DNA of 64,000 nucleotides from 66-474 sp035695065 (GTDB lineage Bacteria; Pseudomonadota; Gammaproteobacteria; Xanthomonadales; Rhodanobacteraceae). The stretch's first letter is position 1, and every line of letters begins with the position of its first letter. A program made the translations under genes and the position numbers. The stretch spans positions 19,944-83,943 of the forward strand of contig DASSEW010000031.1 in the NCBI GenBank assembly GCA_035695065.1, in the 5' to 3' direction. Under the pieces are notes generated by a model. It did not search any database. It was given only the letters and a program-made list of their open reading frames with translations, and was not told the origin of the DNA. This document shows, one piece after another, positions 38,231-47,781 of this stretch.

Positions 38231-39106
38231 TCAGCCTTTCATCTTCCCCGCCAGCGTCTTGCCCAGGTCCGCCGGCGATTTCACCGTGGTGACGCCGGCC
38301 TTCTCCAGCGCGGCGAACTTGGCCGCCGCGGTGCCCTTGCCGCCGGAGATGATCGCGCCGGCGTGACCCATGCGCTTGCCGGCCGGTGCCGAGGCGCCGG
38401 CGATGAACGCGACCACCGGCTTGGTGACGTATTCGGCAATGAACTCGGCAGCTTCCTCTTCCGCGCTGCCGCCGATCTCGCCGACCATGATGATGCCCTT
38501 CGTCTGCGGGTCGTCCTGGAACAGGCGCAGGCAGTCGATGAAGTTCAAACCGTTGATCGGATCGCCGCCGATGCCGATGCAGGTGCTCTGGCCGAGGCCC
38601 GCCTGCGTGGTCTGGAACACCGCTTCGTAGGTGAGCGTGCCCGAGCGCGAGACGATGCCGACGGAACCCGGCTTGTGGATGTGGCCGGGCATGATGCCGA
38701 TCTTGCACTCTCCGGGCGTGATGATGCCCGGGCAGTTCGGCCCGATCAGCACGGTGTCCGGATATTCCTTCAGCACGTTCTTGACGCGCAGCATGTCCAG
38801 CACCGGGATTCCTTCGGTGATCGTCACGATCACGCGCACGCCGGAGGCGGCGGCTTCCAGGATCGCGTCGGCCGCGAACGGCGGCGGCACGAAGATCATG
38901 GATGCATCCGCGCCAGTGTCGTCCACCGCATCCTGCACGGTGTCATAGACCGGCAGGCCGATGTGCTCGCTGCCGCCCTTGCCGGGCGTGACGCCGCCGA
39001 CCAGCTTGGTGCCGTAATCCAGCGCCTGTTCGGAATGGAACGTGCCTTGCTGGCCGGTGAAGCCTTGGCAAATCACCTTGGTGTTCTTGTTGACGAGCAC
39101 ACTCAT
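38231..39106 (-). CDS. sucD: Succinyl-CoA ligase, alpha subunit
   Basis: 291 residues. CoA-binding domain (1-140; NKNTKVICQGFTGQQGTFH, GPNCPGIITPGECKIGIMPGH split across the junction) and ligase domain with the phosphohistidine in KRMGHAGAI. Citric-acid-cycle enzyme making succinate and ATP or GTP from succinyl-CoA, paired with SucC. ATG 39106 gives MSVLVNKNT. A 108-base gap with the 85-bp double-hairpin repeat separates it from sucC. Confidence 0.97.
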   Translation of the reverse strand: MSVLVNKNTKVICQGFTGQQGTFHSEQALDYGTKLVGGVTPGKGGSEHIGLPVYDTVQDAVDDTGADASMIFVPPPFAADAILEAAASGVRVIVTITEGIPVLDMLRVKNVLKEYPDTVLIGPNCPGIITPGECKIGIMPGHIHKPGSVGIVSRSGTLTYEAVFQTTQAGLGQSTCIGIGGDPINGLNFIDCLRLFQDDPQTKGIIMVGEIGGSAEEEAAEFIAEYVTKPVVAFIAGASAPAGKRMGHAGAIISGGKGTAAAKFAALEKAGVTTVKSPADLGKTLAGKMKG

Positions 39107-39123
39107 GAGTCCACACCCTTCTT

Positions 39124-39208
39124 GTAGGGCGGGAGTAGCCGCGCCAGCGGCGCATCCCGCCTTTCGCAAATGAACAACGGCGGGATCGCTGCGCTTCTCC
39201 CGCCCTAC
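39124..39208. repeat. 85-bp double-hairpin repeat between sucC and sucD
   Basis: Terminal GTAGGGCGGG (39124-39133) and CCCGCCCTAC (39199-39208) are perfect inverted repeats. Inside are two hairpins, GCGGGAGTAGCCGC...GCATCCCGC and GGCGGGATCGCTG...TCTCCCGCC. Same length and layout as the element between sufB and sufC. Confidence 0.78.
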
Positions 39209-39214
39209 GAATCT

Positions 39215-40381
<1,167 letters not shown>

Positions 40382-40597
40382 GGAGACTCTGCTCTTGTGA
40401 GAAGTAAGGCTTGGAGCTGCCATCCATGGCCAGGAGCTCCGTGGCCGCTTTTTGATCTTCGCGCTGAGGGATCAGCGCAAACAAAACCCGGCTATTTTCG
40501 CGTCAAGCGGGCGCCAAGTCCAATCGGCCCGAGACGGGCACTGCAAAAAAGCGCAACGGGCCTTGTGCGCGCGCCGCGCACACTGGATCATCGCGCG

Positions 40598-42226
40598 GTG
40601 TCCACGCTCCCCCAAACCGCTCTGACCCCGCGCGCACTTTCGGCCGGCGACACGCTGCGCCGCGAGCTGTACGTGCTGAACCTGTTCCGCGTGCTGCAGG
40701 CGGTGGTGTACGTGGCGCTGTCCTTCAGCGAGGTCGTGGTCGACTGGCTGCCGGTGCGCGCACCTGCGCTGGCGCGGCTGACCGCGGCGCTCTACCTGCT
40801 GTTCGCGCTGGTCGCGCTGCTGCGCACGCGGCAGATGCCGCGCCTGCTCGCCGCCAACGTCGGCACCTGCCTGGGCATCGATGTCCTCGCTGCGCTGCTC
40901 GCCGCACTGATGATGCCGGCCGCGCATACCGGCATTGCCGCGATGCTGGTGATCAACGTCGCGGCGGGCGCGCTGCTGCTGCCGCCGCGACTCGCCGGCC
41001 TGTTCGCGGCGCTGGCGGCACTGGCCATTGTCGGGCAGGCCGCAGCCGGCAGCGGCGACACCGGGCGCAACCTGCTCGAATCCGGACTGTTCGGGTTGGC
41101 GTACTTCGCCACGGCCGCGTTGTGCTACGCGCTGGGCAAGCAGATGCGCGCCAGCGAAGCGCTCGCGGAGCGGCGCGGGCTGGACCTCGCGAACTTGAGC
41201 CAGGTCAACGAGCTGATCATCCGCCGCATGAAGACCGGCGTGCTGCTGGTGGACGACGCCAACCACATCCACCAGATCAACGAATCCGCCTGGACGCTGC
41301 TCGGCAATCCGGCGCTGGACAAGCGCAACCTCGGCGAAGTCGCACCGGAACTGTCGCGCCGGTTGTACCACTGGCGCGCCACCAACAAGCTGGACACCAG
41401 CGCGGTGGCCTTGGCCGAGGGCGTGCCGGAAGTGGTGCCGCGCTTCACGCGCCTCGCCGCCAATGACGATTCGCACGTGCTGATCTTCCTCGACGACACC
41501 TCGCTGGTATCGCGCCGCGCGGAGCAGTTGACGCTGACCACGCTGGGCCGGCTGTCGGCCTCGATCGCGCACGAGATCAGGAATCCGCTCGCCGCGATCC
41601 GCTACTCGGCGCAGCTGCTCGCCGAATCGCACGACCTGCCCGACTCCGACCAGCGCATGGTCGAGATCATCAACAATCACTGCGGGCGGTTGAACGAGAT
41701 CATCGAGAACATCCTGCAGCTGTCGCGACGCGAGCGTTCGCGTCCCGAGGCACTGGACCTGAACGCGTGGGTGCTGACCTTCGTCGACGAATACAAGGAA
41801 GCCAACGACCTCGGCGGCGACAACCTGCGCGCGCTGCTGTATCCGCACGCGGTGGCGGCGGTGGCCGACCCGCAACACCTGCAGCAGGTGGTGTGGAACC
41901 TGGTGCAGAACGCGATCCGCTACGGCCGCATGCCGGACGAACCGGCGCGCGTGATGATCGTGGCGCGGCTGGCCAGCGACGACGGTCCGCCGCTGATCGA
42001 GGTGATCGACCGCGGCCCGGGCATCCCGCCGAAGGTGGCCGCGCAGGTGTTCGAGCCGTTCTTCACCACCCACGAGTACGGCACGGGCCTTGGCCTGTAT
42101 CTCGCGCGCCAGATGTGCGAGGCCAACCAGGCCGGGCTGGAATACGTGCCGGTGGCCGGCGGCGGCAGCTGCTTCCGCATCACCCTGACCGCGCCGGTGC
42201 GGATGCCGGTGGGCAGCGAGGCCTGA
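40598..42226 (+). CDS. pilS: Sensor histidine kinase PilS
   Basis: 542 residues. Six membrane helices (about 25-180), a PAS-like segment (about 215-300), HisKA with SASIAHEIRNPLAAIRYSAQLL and a full HATPase domain (NLVQNAIRYG, DRGPGIPP, GTGLGLYLA). Architecture of PilS, which controls pilin transcription through PilR. Start GTG 40598 gives MSTLPQTALTPRAL; the frame stays open far upstream but that region is antisense to sucC. Paired with pilR, 120 bases downstream. Confidence 0.88.
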   Translation: MSTLPQTALTPRALSAGDTLRRELYVLNLFRVLQAVVYVALSFSEVVVDWLPVRAPALARLTAALYLLFALVALLRTRQMPRLLAANVGTCLGIDVLAALLAALMMPAAHTGIAAMLVINVAAGALLLPPRLAGLFAALAALAIVGQAAAGSGDTGRNLLESGLFGLAYFATAALCYALGKQMRASEALAERRGLDLANLSQVNELIIRRMKTGVLLVDDANHIHQINESAWTLLGNPALDKRNLGEVAPELSRRLYHWRATNKLDTSAVALAEGVPEVVPRFTRLAANDDSHVLIFLDDTSLVSRRAEQLTLTTLGRLSASIAHEIRNPLAAIRYSAQLLAESHDLPDSDQRMVEIINNHCGRLNEIIENILQLSRRERSRPEALDLNAWVLTFVDEYKEANDLGGDNLRALLYPHAVAAVADPQHLQQVVWNLVQNAIRYGRMPDEPARVMIVARLASDDGPPLIEVIDRGPGIPPKVAAQVFEPFFTTHEYGTGLGLYLARQMCEANQAGLEYVPVAGGGSCFRITLTAPVRMPVGSEA

Positions 42227-42346
42227 TCTCACATCCTGCATCACGCATCGTTGCTGACGAATTTCCCGGTTCCCGCGCCCGGCGCTTTCCCCTGCCGCCG
42301 TGCCGCGCTACCCTGCACTGCGAAAATCCTGGGGCTTCGGGGTCCA

Positions 42347-43717
42347 ATGGGCAGCAGCAAACAGACCGTCCTGGTCATCGACGACGAGCGCGACATCCGC
42401 GAACTGCTGAGCATCACGCTCGGGCGCATGGACCTCAACGTGGACGCGGCCGCGAACGTGGCCGAAGCCAAGCGCCTGCTCTCCGAGCAGGCCTACGACC
42501 TGTGCTTCACCGACATGCGCCTGCCCGACGGCACCGGCCAGGAGCTGATCGAGCTGATCGCGCGCCAGTATCCGGACACCCCGGTGGCGATGATCACGGC
42601 CTACGGCAATGTCGAAGCCGCGGTGGATGCGCTGAAGGCCGGCGCGTTCGACTTCGTCTCCAAGCCGGTGGACATCAACATGCTGCGCCGGATGGTGCAG
42701 ACCGCATTGCGGCTGGCGCAGGAGAAGCAGGCCGGCGGCGCGCCGCAGCAGGGCCGGCTGATCGGCGATTCGCCGGCGATGCAGGAAGTGCGCGCGCGCA
42801 TCGACAAGCTTTCGCGCAGCCAGGCGCCGGTGTACATCAGCGGCGAATCCGGCGTCGGCAAGGAACTGGTCGCGCGCCTGATCCACGAACAGGGTCCGCG
42901 CGCGGGTGGGCCGTTCGTGCCGGTCAACTGCGGCGCGATTCCCTCCGAACTGATGGAGAGCGAATTCTTCGGCCACAAGAAGGGTTCGTTCACCGGCGCG
43001 CACGCCGACAAGGACGGCCTGTTCCAGGCTGCCAACGGCGGCACGCTGTTCCTCGACGAAGTCGCAGAACTGCCGCTGCACATGCAGGTAAAGCTGCTGC
43101 GCGTGATCCAGGAAAAGGCCGTGCGCCCGATCGGCGGCCGCGGCGAAGTCGCGGTGGACGTGCGTATCCTGTCGGCCACCCACAAGGATCTGGCGCGGCT
43201 CACGCAAATGGGCCAATTCCGCCAGGACCTATTCTATCGCATCAACGTGATCGAACTGCGCGTGCCACCGCTGCGCGAGCGCCGCGGCGACGTGCCGAAG
43301 CTGGCGGTGCGCATCCTCGATCGGCTCGCCGAACAGTCCGGCATGGCCGCGCCGCGATTGAAGCCCGACGCACTGGCCGCACTCGCCGAATACGACTTCC
43401 CAGGCAACGTGCGGGAACTCGAGAACATCCTCGAACGCGCGGTGGCGCTGTGCGAGCACGGCGTGATCGAAGTCGGCGACCTGATGCTCAACCCCTCCCG
43501 TCGCGCGCGCGACGAAGAGGAGGAAGAGTTCGAGGACGAGGACGACATGACCGGCGGCGACGGCGTGGCGCTGGACGACTACATCTCCAACGTCGAACGC
43601 GAGGCGATCCTGCGCGCGCTGAAGGAAACCCGCTACAACAAGACCGCCGCGGCGAAGAAACTCGGCATCACCTTCCGGGCGCTGAGATACAAGCTGAAGA
43701 AGCTCGCGATTGACTGA
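42347..43717 (+). CDS. pilR: Sigma-54-dependent response regulator PilR
   Basis: 456 residues. Receiver domain (1-120; VIDDERDIRELL, CFTDMRLPDGTG, VSKPVDINML), sigma-54 AAA+ domain (about 140-375) with Walker A GESGVGKE, the GAFTGA loop FTGAHADKDGLFQ and Walker B GTLFLDEVAEL, an acidic linker (DEEEEEFEDEDD), and a Fis-type HTH (NKTAAAKKLGITFRALRYKL). Would activate pilA-type promoters with RpoN. No pilin or assembly gene follows in this window. Confidence 0.92.
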   Translation: MGSSKQTVLVIDDERDIRELLSITLGRMDLNVDAAANVAEAKRLLSEQAYDLCFTDMRLPDGTGQELIELIARQYPDTPVAMITAYGNVEAAVDALKAGAFDFVSKPVDINMLRRMVQTALRLAQEKQAGGAPQQGRLIGDSPAMQEVRARIDKLSRSQAPVYISGESGVGKELVARLIHEQGPRAGGPFVPVNCGAIPSELMESEFFGHKKGSFTGAHADKDGLFQAANGGTLFLDEVAELPLHMQVKLLRVIQEKAVRPIGGRGEVAVDVRILSATHKDLARLTQMGQFRQDLFYRINVIELRVPPLRERRGDVPKLAVRILDRLAEQSGMAAPRLKPDALAALAEYDFPGNVRELENILERAVALCEHGVIEVGDLMLNPSRRARDEEEEEFEDEDDMTGGDGVALDDYISNVEREAILRALKETRYNKTAAAKKLGITFRALRYKLKKLAID

Positions 43718-43719
43718 TC

Positions 43720-43775
43720 GGGACTCGGGACTCGGGACCCGCACGTAGGACGGGAGTAGCGCAGCGAATCCCGCC
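43720..43775. repeat. Heptamer cluster and half of a GTAGGGCGGG-type element after pilR
   Basis: Right after the pilR stop come three TCGGGAC heptamers (43719-43739), then GTAGGACGGGAGTAGCGCAG onward to 43775, a hairpin that matches one half of the 85-bp element seen at 39124-39208. The rest of the 276-base gap before the GH92 stop holds an inverted repeat (43829-43946) and no gene. Confidence 0.6.
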
Positions 43776-43828
43776 GGGCATTTGCAGAAGTCTGCGTGCA
43801 AACGGCCTTGGCACGCGGCACCCATCTT

Positions 43829-43946
43829 CGTCATTCCGGAGCCTTCGCGGTTCCATCGCGAACGGAGCCCGGAACCTGCTCTTTTGGAATCAAAAGCAGA
43901 TTCCGCGTTCTGCCGGAACTTCGTCCGCAGCAGCCCCGGAATGACG
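43829..43946. repeat. 118-bp inverted repeat with CGTCATTCCGG ends, copy A
   Basis: CGTCATTCCGG (43829-43839) and CCGGAATGACG (43936-43946) are perfect inverted ends. The centre has a CTGCTCTTTTG/CAAAAGCAG hairpin. Relatives occur at 57376-57474 and 60164-60277. Confidence 0.65.
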
Positions 43947-43993
43947 TCTGCTTTTCTTCGGTCGCTCCCGGATTTTCGGGCTCGAAAGCTCTC

Positions 43994-46339
43994 CTATGGA
44001 AAGGTATAACTGCTCATCGAATACGGCCGATCCTGCGGCTGCGTGCCCCAATGCTTGTTCGGCTGCGCGGCCATCGTGAAATGCAGTTCGCCGCCCGCCG
44101 TGATTTCGTCGTGGGCGATCCACACGCGTTGCAGCGGCTTGCCATCCAGCGACACGCTGCCGACATACGGATGTGCGTCGTCGAGATGGTCGGCAATGAT
44201 CGTGAACGTCTTGCCGTTGGGCAGGTGCAGCACGGCGCGGCGCACGAACGGACGGCCGATCACGTACTGGTTGCTGGCCGGCGCGACCGAATAAAAGCCC
44301 AGCGCGGTGAAGATGTACCACGCCGACATCTGCCCGAGGTCGTCGTTGCCGGCCAGGCCTGAAGGCGTGGGCGCGTATTGCGAGTGCATGATCTGCGCGA
44401 GCCGCTGCTGCGTCTTCCACGGCGCGCCGGCGTAGTCGTACAGATACGCGATGTGGTGGCTGGGCTCGTTGCCGTGCGCGTACCAGCCGATCAGGCCGGA
44501 CACGTCCTCGAGCGTGGCGAACACCTTCGGATCGATCTTCGCGTCGAAGACTTCGTCGAGCTTCGCGACCAGCTTGTCGTCGCCGCCGAGTTCGCGGATC
44601 AAGCCGCCGACGTCCTGCGGCTCGTACCACGAGTACTGCCACGCATTGCCCTCGGTGAAACCACTGCCTTCGCCCGCGCGCGCCGGATCGAACGGCTCGC
44701 GGAAATGCCCGTCGCTCAACTTCGGCCGTGCGAACCCGACCGACGGATCGAATACGTTGCGCCAGTTGCCGGCGCGCTTCTCGAATTGCGCGGCGATGTC
44801 GTCCTTGCCCATCGCCTTGGCCATGCGCGCGATCGTCCAGTCGTCGAAGGCGTATTCCAGCGTCTTCGACACCGACTCCGGTTCGTGATCCTCCGGCACG
44901 TAACCGAGCTTCATGTAGTCGCGCAGATCGCCGTAGGGCGCATACGTTGCGCTGGCGACCATCGCCTTCAACGCGGCATCCGCATCGAAGCCACGGATGC
45001 CCTTCATGTATGCATCCGCGATCACCGGCACGGCGTGGTAGCCGATCATGCACCAGGTCTCCAGGCCCTGGTACGCCCACACCGGCAGGATGCCGAACGG
45101 ACTCGCCTGCTGCGCGGCGACCAGCGACCGCACGAAGTCGTCCACGCGTTGGTGCGGCTGGATCAAGGTCATCAGCGGTTGCTGCACGCGATAGACGTCC
45201 CACAGCGACCAGGTCGAATAGAAAGTGAAGCCATTGACCTTGTGGACCGCGTGATCGGGCCCGCGATATTCGCCGTTCACGTCCATCGAAAGATTCGGTG
45301 CGATCAGCGCGTGGTAGAGCGCGGTGTAGAAGTTGGTGCGCACGTCCGGCGTGGCGTCCACGTCGATCGCCGAGAGCGCTTTCGTCCACGCATCGCGCGC
45401 TGCCGCACGCTGCGCATCGAAATCCCAGCCTTTGCCGTCGGCGTCCAGATTCGCGATCGCACCGGCTTCGCTCACCGTCGAGATCGCCACCTTCACCAGC
45501 AACGGGGATTTCAATTTTCCGAACTCGAACACGCCTTCGAGTTGCTTGCCGGCGATCGCATCATGGCCGGCCGGATTCGCGTCCGGGCCCTTGAAGCCCT
45601 TGTACGGGATGTCGGTCTCGCGATTCACCAGGTCATGCGTGACCATCGGCTGCGAAAAGCGGATCGCGAAGTACAACTGCCGCCCCGGCGCCCAGCCGCG
45701 CGTTTCGCGATAGCCGGTAATCGTTCCATCATCGCGCACGCGCAACCGCGCCCACAGCACCTTGCCCGCGTAGTCGTAAATGCTGGGACGAAGATCCAGC
45801 AGCACGTGCGCGTCCTGCCCCCGCGGAAACGTGTAGCGATGCCAGCCCACGCGCGCGTTCGCGGTCAGCTCCACGCGCACGTTCGAATCGGCAAGCGTCA
45901 CCGCGTAATAGCCCGGCTGCGCGATTTCGGTCTTGTGGCTGAAACGCGAGCGGTAGCCGCTTCCCGGCTTATCGGGATCGCCCGGATCGAATTGCGGCTC
46001 GCCCGTGCCAGGCATCAGCAGCACGTCGCCCAGATCCGAATGCCCGCTGCCGGAGAAATGCGTGTGCGAAAAGCCGAGGATGCTGTGGTCGTCGTAGCGG
46101 TAGCCGGCCGCCCATTTGTAGGCGTGGTGGAAATCCGGCATCGCCGTGTCCGGACTCAACTGGATCATGCCGAAGGGCACCGTCGCGCCGGGAAAGGTAT
46201 GGCCATCGCCGCCGGTGCCGATCAGCGGATTCACCGCGCTCCAGTTCGATCCGGCCGCGGCATGCGCGCCGGGCGTGGCGAAACACAAGGCCAGCAGCAC
46301 GCCGAGGCATCCGCGCACAACGTGCACTCTCGTTTCCAT
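43994..46339 (-). CDS. Exported GH92 family alpha-mannosidase (first)
   Basis: 781 residues. Sec signal (1-28, ending AHAAA), then the GH92 beta-sandwich and (alpha/alpha)6 barrel. Family marks: VNPLIGTGGDGHTFPGA and PFGMIQLSPDT near the N-terminus, GFSHTHFSGSGHSDLGD, the catalytic-acid region ESVSKTLEYAFDDW and the calcium and base site GNDDLGQMSAWYIF. GH92 enzymes remove alpha-linked mannose from N-glycans and mannans with inversion, using calcium. It is divergent from the sugar transporter with 119 bases between, and its 3' end faces pilR across a repeat-filled gap. Confidence 0.93.
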   Translation of the reverse strand: METRVHVVRGCLGVLLALCFATPGAHAAAGSNWSAVNPLIGTGGDGHTFPGATVPFGMIQLSPDTAMPDFHHAYKWAAGYRYDDHSILGFSHTHFSGSGHSDLGDVLLMPGTGEPQFDPGDPDKPGSGYRSRFSHKTEIAQPGYYAVTLADSNVRVELTANARVGWHRYTFPRGQDAHVLLDLRPSIYDYAGKVLWARLRVRDDGTITGYRETRGWAPGRQLYFAIRFSQPMVTHDLVNRETDIPYKGFKGPDANPAGHDAIAGKQLEGVFEFGKLKSPLLVKVAISTVSEAGAIANLDADGKGWDFDAQRAAARDAWTKALSAIDVDATPDVRTNFYTALYHALIAPNLSMDVNGEYRGPDHAVHKVNGFTFYSTWSLWDVYRVQQPLMTLIQPHQRVDDFVRSLVAAQQASPFGILPVWAYQGLETWCMIGYHAVPVIADAYMKGIRGFDADAALKAMVASATYAPYGDLRDYMKLGYVPEDHEPESVSKTLEYAFDDWTIARMAKAMGKDDIAAQFEKRAGNWRNVFDPSVGFARPKLSDGHFREPFDPARAGEGSGFTEGNAWQYSWYEPQDVGGLIRELGGDDKLVAKLDEVFDAKIDPKVFATLEDVSGLIGWYAHGNEPSHHIAYLYDYAGAPWKTQQRLAQIMHSQYAPTPSGLAGNDDLGQMSAWYIFTALGFYSVAPASNQYVIGRPFVRRAVLHLPNGKTFTIIADHLDDAHPYVGSVSLDGKPLQRVWIAHDEITAGGELHFTMAAQPNKHWGTQPQDRPYSMSSYTFP

Positions 46340-46458
46340 GACTTGCGACCTCTTTGCGGCTGACCGGGCTGTGGCAAGCTAGCACGCTGTGCGTCTCGTC
46401 GCAGTGCCATCGGTTTGCCGCACTATCCATCCGCGCAGCTCGCGCGAGGGGAAAACGA

Positions 46459-47781
46459 ATGATCACGCCAGCACCCTCGCCCGCCATTGGAAACGGTGCG
46501 CGCGCGCCTGCCAGCCAGCGTACCGCGCTGGCCGTCGTCACCACGATATTCTTCATGTGGGGATTCATCACCGTCCTCAACGACGTGCTGATCCCGCACC
46601 TGAAATCGGTGTTCACGCTGGACTATGCGCAGGTGATGCTGGTGCAGTTCACCTTCTTCGGCGCGTATTTCGTGATGTCGCTGCCGTCGGGCAAGGTGGT
46701 GTCGCGGATCGGCTACCGGCTCTCGATCATCGCCGGCCTGTGCGTGACCGGCGTCGGCGCGCTGCTGTTCATTCCCGCGGCACAAGCGCAATCGTACGCG
46801 CTGTTCCTGTTCGCCTTTTTCGTGCTGGCGAGCGGCATCACGCTGCTGCAGGTCGCGGCCAATCCGTACGTCAGCATGCTGGGCGACGCGCGCCTGGCTT
46901 CCAGCCGGCTCAACCTCGCGCAGGCGCTGAACTCGCTGGGCACCACGCTGGCGCCGAAGATCGGCGGCCTGCTGATCCTTTCCACAGCCGTGCTCGGCGC
47001 GGCGGAGCTGGCGAAGCTGCCGCCCGCGCAGCAGATGGCCTATCGCGTGCAGCAGGCGCATATGGTGCAGGGACCGTACCTTGGCATCGCGCTGGTGCTG
47101 TTCGCGCTGGCAGCGATGGTATGGCTGTTCCGCCTGCCGCCGGTGATGAACGCCCACGAAGCCGATGACGCACACCATCGTTTTGCCGATGCACTGAAAC
47201 ATCGCCGCATCTGGTTCGGCATGGCCGCGATCTTCCTGTACGTCGGCGCGGAAGTTTCGATCGGCAGCTTCATGATCAATTACCTGTCGCTGCCACAGAT
47301 CGGCGCGATGAGTCAGGCGCGTGCTGCCGGTTTCGTGTCGCTGTACTGGGGTGGCGCGATGGTCGGGCGCTTCATCGGTTCGGCACTGCTGACGCGCGTG
47401 GATACGCGCAAGCTGCTCGCCGCATTCGCAACGATCGCCGGCGCGCTGGTGTTGACCACCATGCTCGGCACCGGCTCCGTTGCGATGTGGAGCGTAATCG
47501 CGATCGGCCTGTTCAACTCGGTGATGTTCCCCAACACCTTCACGCTCGGCATCGAGAAGTTCGGCGCGCTCACCGGCAAGGTGTCGAGCCTGCTGGTGAT
47601 GGCGATCGTCGGCGGGGCGGTGATCCCGTTGCTGCAGGGCGTGCTGGCCGACCACATCGGCGTGCAGCACGCGTTCGTGCTGCCGCTGGCCTGCTACTGC
47701 TACATCGTGTTCTACGGCTTGCGCGGTTCACGAGTGCCGGAAACGCTGGCGCCGGTGGCGGGAGGACAAGCCCATGCGTGA
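46459..47781 (+). CDS. FucP/GluP-type sugar MFS transporter
   Basis: 440 residues, twelve membrane helices. The FucP family start TIFFMWGFITVLNDVLIPHLK and the loop LQVAANPYVSMLG are clear. Family members import fucose, glucose, galactose or mannose with protons. Between two GH92 genes the cargo is most likely mannose. AGGGGAAAA precedes ATG 46459. Its last three codons overlap the next GH92 gene, so transporter and enzyme are translated together. Confidence 0.9.
   Translation: MITPAPSPAIGNGARAPASQRTALAVVTTIFFMWGFITVLNDVLIPHLKSVFTLDYAQVMLVQFTFFGAYFVMSLPSGKVVSRIGYRLSIIAGLCVTGVGALLFIPAAQAQSYALFLFAFFVLASGITLLQVAANPYVSMLGDARLASSRLNLAQALNSLGTTLAPKIGGLLILSTAVLGAAELAKLPPAQQMAYRVQQAHMVQGPYLGIALVLFALAAMVWLFRLPPVMNAHEADDAHHRFADALKHRRIWFGMAAIFLYVGAEVSIGSFMINYLSLPQIGAMSQARAAGFVSLYWGGAMVGRFIGSALLTRVDTRKLLAAFATIAGALVLTTMLGTGSVAMWSVIAIGLFNSVMFPNTFTLGIEKFGALTGKVSSLLVMAIVGGAVIPLLQGVLADHIGVQHAFVLPLACYCYIVFYGLRGSRVPETLAPVAGGQAHA

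Noticed and set aside
40417..40446. GGCCA/TGGCC hairpin followed by CTTTTTG as a terminator
   Set aside because: No plus-strand gene precedes it; in the sucC leader its orientation is wrong for a terminator, so it was only mentioned under sucC.
40472..42244. 590-codon open frame on the minus strand
   Set aside because: Shadow of pilS; Gln/His/Arg-rich and without motif.
44378..46363. 661-codon open frame on the plus strand
   Set aside because: Antisense to the GH92 gene with clear catalytic motifs.
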